Shown here in pieces: positions 62,711 through 64,000 of a DNA stretch of 64,000 nt. Each line of letters starts with the position of its first letter. Position 1 is the first letter of the stretch. Source of the DNA: Tunturiibacter gelidiferens (GTDB taxonomy: Bacteria; Acidobacteriota; Terriglobia; Terriglobales; Acidobacteriaceae); assembly GCF_013410115.1 (NCBI RefSeq), contig NZ_JACCCV010000001.1:2480001-2544000 (forward strand), read 5' to 3'. Position numbers and translations under genes: made by a program. The notes below the pieces were generated by a model. It was not told where the DNA came from. It worked only from the letters and a program-made list of their open reading frames with translations, and did no database searches.

Positions 62711-62742
62711 GCGCCTGAGCCAGCATCAACAGGCTCAGGCGC
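62711..62742 (-). terminator. terminator-like hairpin after the GH3 gene
   Basis: GCGCCTGAGCC pairs with GGCTCAGGCGC (11 perfect pairs, 10-base loop). On the minus strand it is followed by TTCCCTTT. It lies 8 bases after the GH3 stop. Confidence 0.75.
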
Positions 62743-62750
62743 GCCCACGC

Positions 62751-63998
62751 CTACTGGACGTGCATCATCGCCTTCAGCGGAGTATCACTGGAGGACGGCC
62801 CCGCCGTCACCTTGTACTCTCCCGGAAGCAGTTGCCATCCGTTCTGATCCGTATTGAAGACCGTAAGCGAGAGCGGATGCAGCGCGAGCGTGACCTCCTT
62901 CGACTCGCCAGGAGCCAGCTTCACCCGATGCCATGCTGCAAGCCGCTTATAGTCCTCCTTAGCAGCGGCAGGCAGCGCAACGTAGACCTCGGCGATCTCA
63001 GTGCCCTCATGCGTTCCCGTGTTGCGAACCGTGAAGTGAACCGTGCGCTTGGCATCATCCACAGTCAGGCCAGAGTAAGCATAGGTTGTGTAAGACAAGC
63101 CGAAGCCGAATGGGAAGAGTGGCTGCTTGTTGGTCGCCTCAAACCACTTGTAGCCGACCTTAGCGCCCTCTGAGTTGTAGTTCACGTCGAACGGTTGAAC
63201 TTTATGCTCTTGATTTGGGCCAGGTGGCACGCCCTCAAGACCCGGTACCACCGGATGCGGCAACTGTGCCTCATCTTTTGCGAACGTGACCGGCAGCTTG
63301 CCGGAAGGATTCACCTCGCCGAAGAGGATGTTTGCCAGAGCCTGCGCACCGCCAATGCCCGGATACCACATCTCAACCACGCCCTTCACACGTTGAACCC
63401 ACGGCATACTCACCGGTCCGCCGTTCTCAAGCACAACGATGGTGTTCGGATTCGCTGCTGCGACCGCCTCGACTAGAGCGTCCTGATTGTCAGGCAGCGA
63501 CAGGGTCACCGCATCCATCCCCTCCTGCATCGGCTGGTTCACAAAGACAATGGCCACAGAAGAAGACTTCGCGAGCTTCACCGCCGCGGCAGTATCCAAC
63601 CCATCGGCGTATCGAACTGACCCCTGAGGCGAGTGCGCCTGAATGTTCTTGAGCGGCGAAGAAGGGAAGTAGACATGCTCGGTCCAGCCGGAGCCGCCTG
63701 CCTTCGGATCCGCAGCATTACCGCCCGGCGCATCTACCTGGGCCGATCCGCCGCCCGAGAGAACACCCACATCTGCATGCGAACCGATGATCGCAATCGA
63801 GCTCGCAGCCGTCGCCTTCAGCGGAAGAATATGATCCGCGTTCTTCAGCAGAACGATGCTCTCTTCAGCAATGTGCTGCGCGTCATCTCTTCCACGGAAC
63901 GGATCGACGACAGTACGGACCGGCGGATCATCCACCACGCCCGCTGCAAACATGCTGCGGAGAATGCGATGAACCATGTCATCCAGTCGAGCCATGGG
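62751..63998 (-). CDS. GH3-family beta-glucosidase, C-terminal part (cut by window edge)
   Basis: The reading frame is open to the end of the window, so the N-terminal catalytic barrel is missing. What is visible: the linker (AEESIVLLKNADHILPLKA), the GH3 C-terminal alpha/beta sandwich (IAIIGSHADVGVLSGGGSAQ, VVVLENGGPVSMPWV-type sequence, PGIGGAQALANILFGEVNPS) and a fibronectin III-like domain near the end (GTHEGTEIAEVYVALPAAAK). It hydrolyses beta-linked glucosides or xylosides; the specificity cannot be judged. Confidence 0.93.
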   Translation of the reverse strand, partial: PMARLDDMVHRILRSMFAAGVVDDPPVRTVVDPFRGRDDAQHIAEESIVLLKNADHILPLKATAASSIAIIGSHADVGVLSGGGSAQVDAPGGNAADPKAGGSGWTEHVYFPSSPLKNIQAHSPQGSVRYADGLDTAAAVKLAKSSSVAIVFVNQPMQEGMDAVTLSLPDNQDALVEAVAAANPNTIVVLENGGPVSMPWVQRVKGVVEMWYPGIGGAQALANILFGEVNPSGKLPVTFAKDEAQLPHPVVPGLEGVPPGPNQEHKVQPFDVNYNSEGAKVGYKWFEATNKQPLFPFGFGLSYTTYAYSGLTVDDAKRTVHFTVRNTGTHEGTEIAEVYVALPAAAKEDYKRLAAWHRVKLAPGESKEVTLALHPLSLTVFNTDQNGWQLLPGEYKVTAGPSSSDTPLKAMMHVQ

Positions 63999-64000
63999 GA

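Overview
The window looks like a chromosomal segment of an Acidobacteriota genome, most likely class Terriglobia (Granulicella / Edaphobacter / Terriglobus relatives). This is inferred from gene content: a very large TonB-dependent receptor with an N-terminal carboxypeptidase-regulatory-like domain, bacillithiol synthesis (bshA) in a Gram-negative setting, futalosine menaquinone synthesis (mqnE), a PEP-CTERM protein, a class D sortase with its substrate, many secreted glycosidases, and ECF sigma / zinc anti-sigma / DUF3106 genes in a row. No rRNA, CRISPR array or intact prophage was seen. One tRNA gene is present, tRNA-Val(CAC).

Layout. 1-2.9 kb: arabinose catabolism (end of araD, araA, a LacI regulator). 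2.9-3.9 kb: a decayed tyrosine recombinase next to tRNA-Val, an old integration scar. 4-8 kb: ECF sigma, anti-sigma, DUF3106 protein, secreted thioredoxin-like protein. 8-20.4 kb: mixed single genes (alpha-L-fucosidase, proline dehydrogenase, amidase, lipoprotein, zinc phospholipase C-like protein, TlpA-like protein, cysteine hydrolase, an ArsR/SRPBCC pair, gmhA, cupin), with decayed gene fragments and three copies of a structured dispersed repeat. 20.5-25.2 kb: nitrogen control genes amtB, PII and glnD on one strand. 25.3-31.1 kb: a lone nuoB, an OmpA-like protein with Ig-like modules, a secreted BNR-propeller protein, mqnE. 31.1-32.7 kb: a long structured non-coding stretch, a PEP-CTERM protein and a 29-residue microprotein.

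32.7-38.9 kb: a sugar-uptake-type locus in which a LacI regulator and an MFS transporter overlap and are divergent from the TonB-dependent receptor. 39-45.2 kb: murA and murQ (peptidoglycan synthesis and recycling) flank a three-gene sortase cassette: LPXTA-type substrate, class D sortase, and a membrane protein with an NTF2-like end. 45.5-52.8 kb: lepB, then minus-strand glycolytic genes (gap, pgk, tpiA) interspersed with other genes, including a barstar-like putative immunity gene between pgk and tpiA. 53-58.5 kb: a P-loop kinase-like protein, a three-gene osmoprotectant-type ABC transporter, a DinB-family protein and a DUF3179 protein. 58.4-64 kb: ribA, a LytS-type histidine kinase without a neighbouring response regulator, bshA, a YdjC/ChbG-type deacetylase and the C-terminal two-thirds or so of a GH3 beta-glucosidase that runs off the end.

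The most unusual items are the sortase cassette with a dense palindrome cluster upstream; the three-copy repeat whose hairpin stems covary; the barstar-like gene among glycolytic genes; the ArsR/SRPBCC pair with a near-perfect operator over the ArsR start codon and a frameshifted partner; and an in-frame error-prone polymerase (DnaE2-like) remnant directly after the amidase stop codon.
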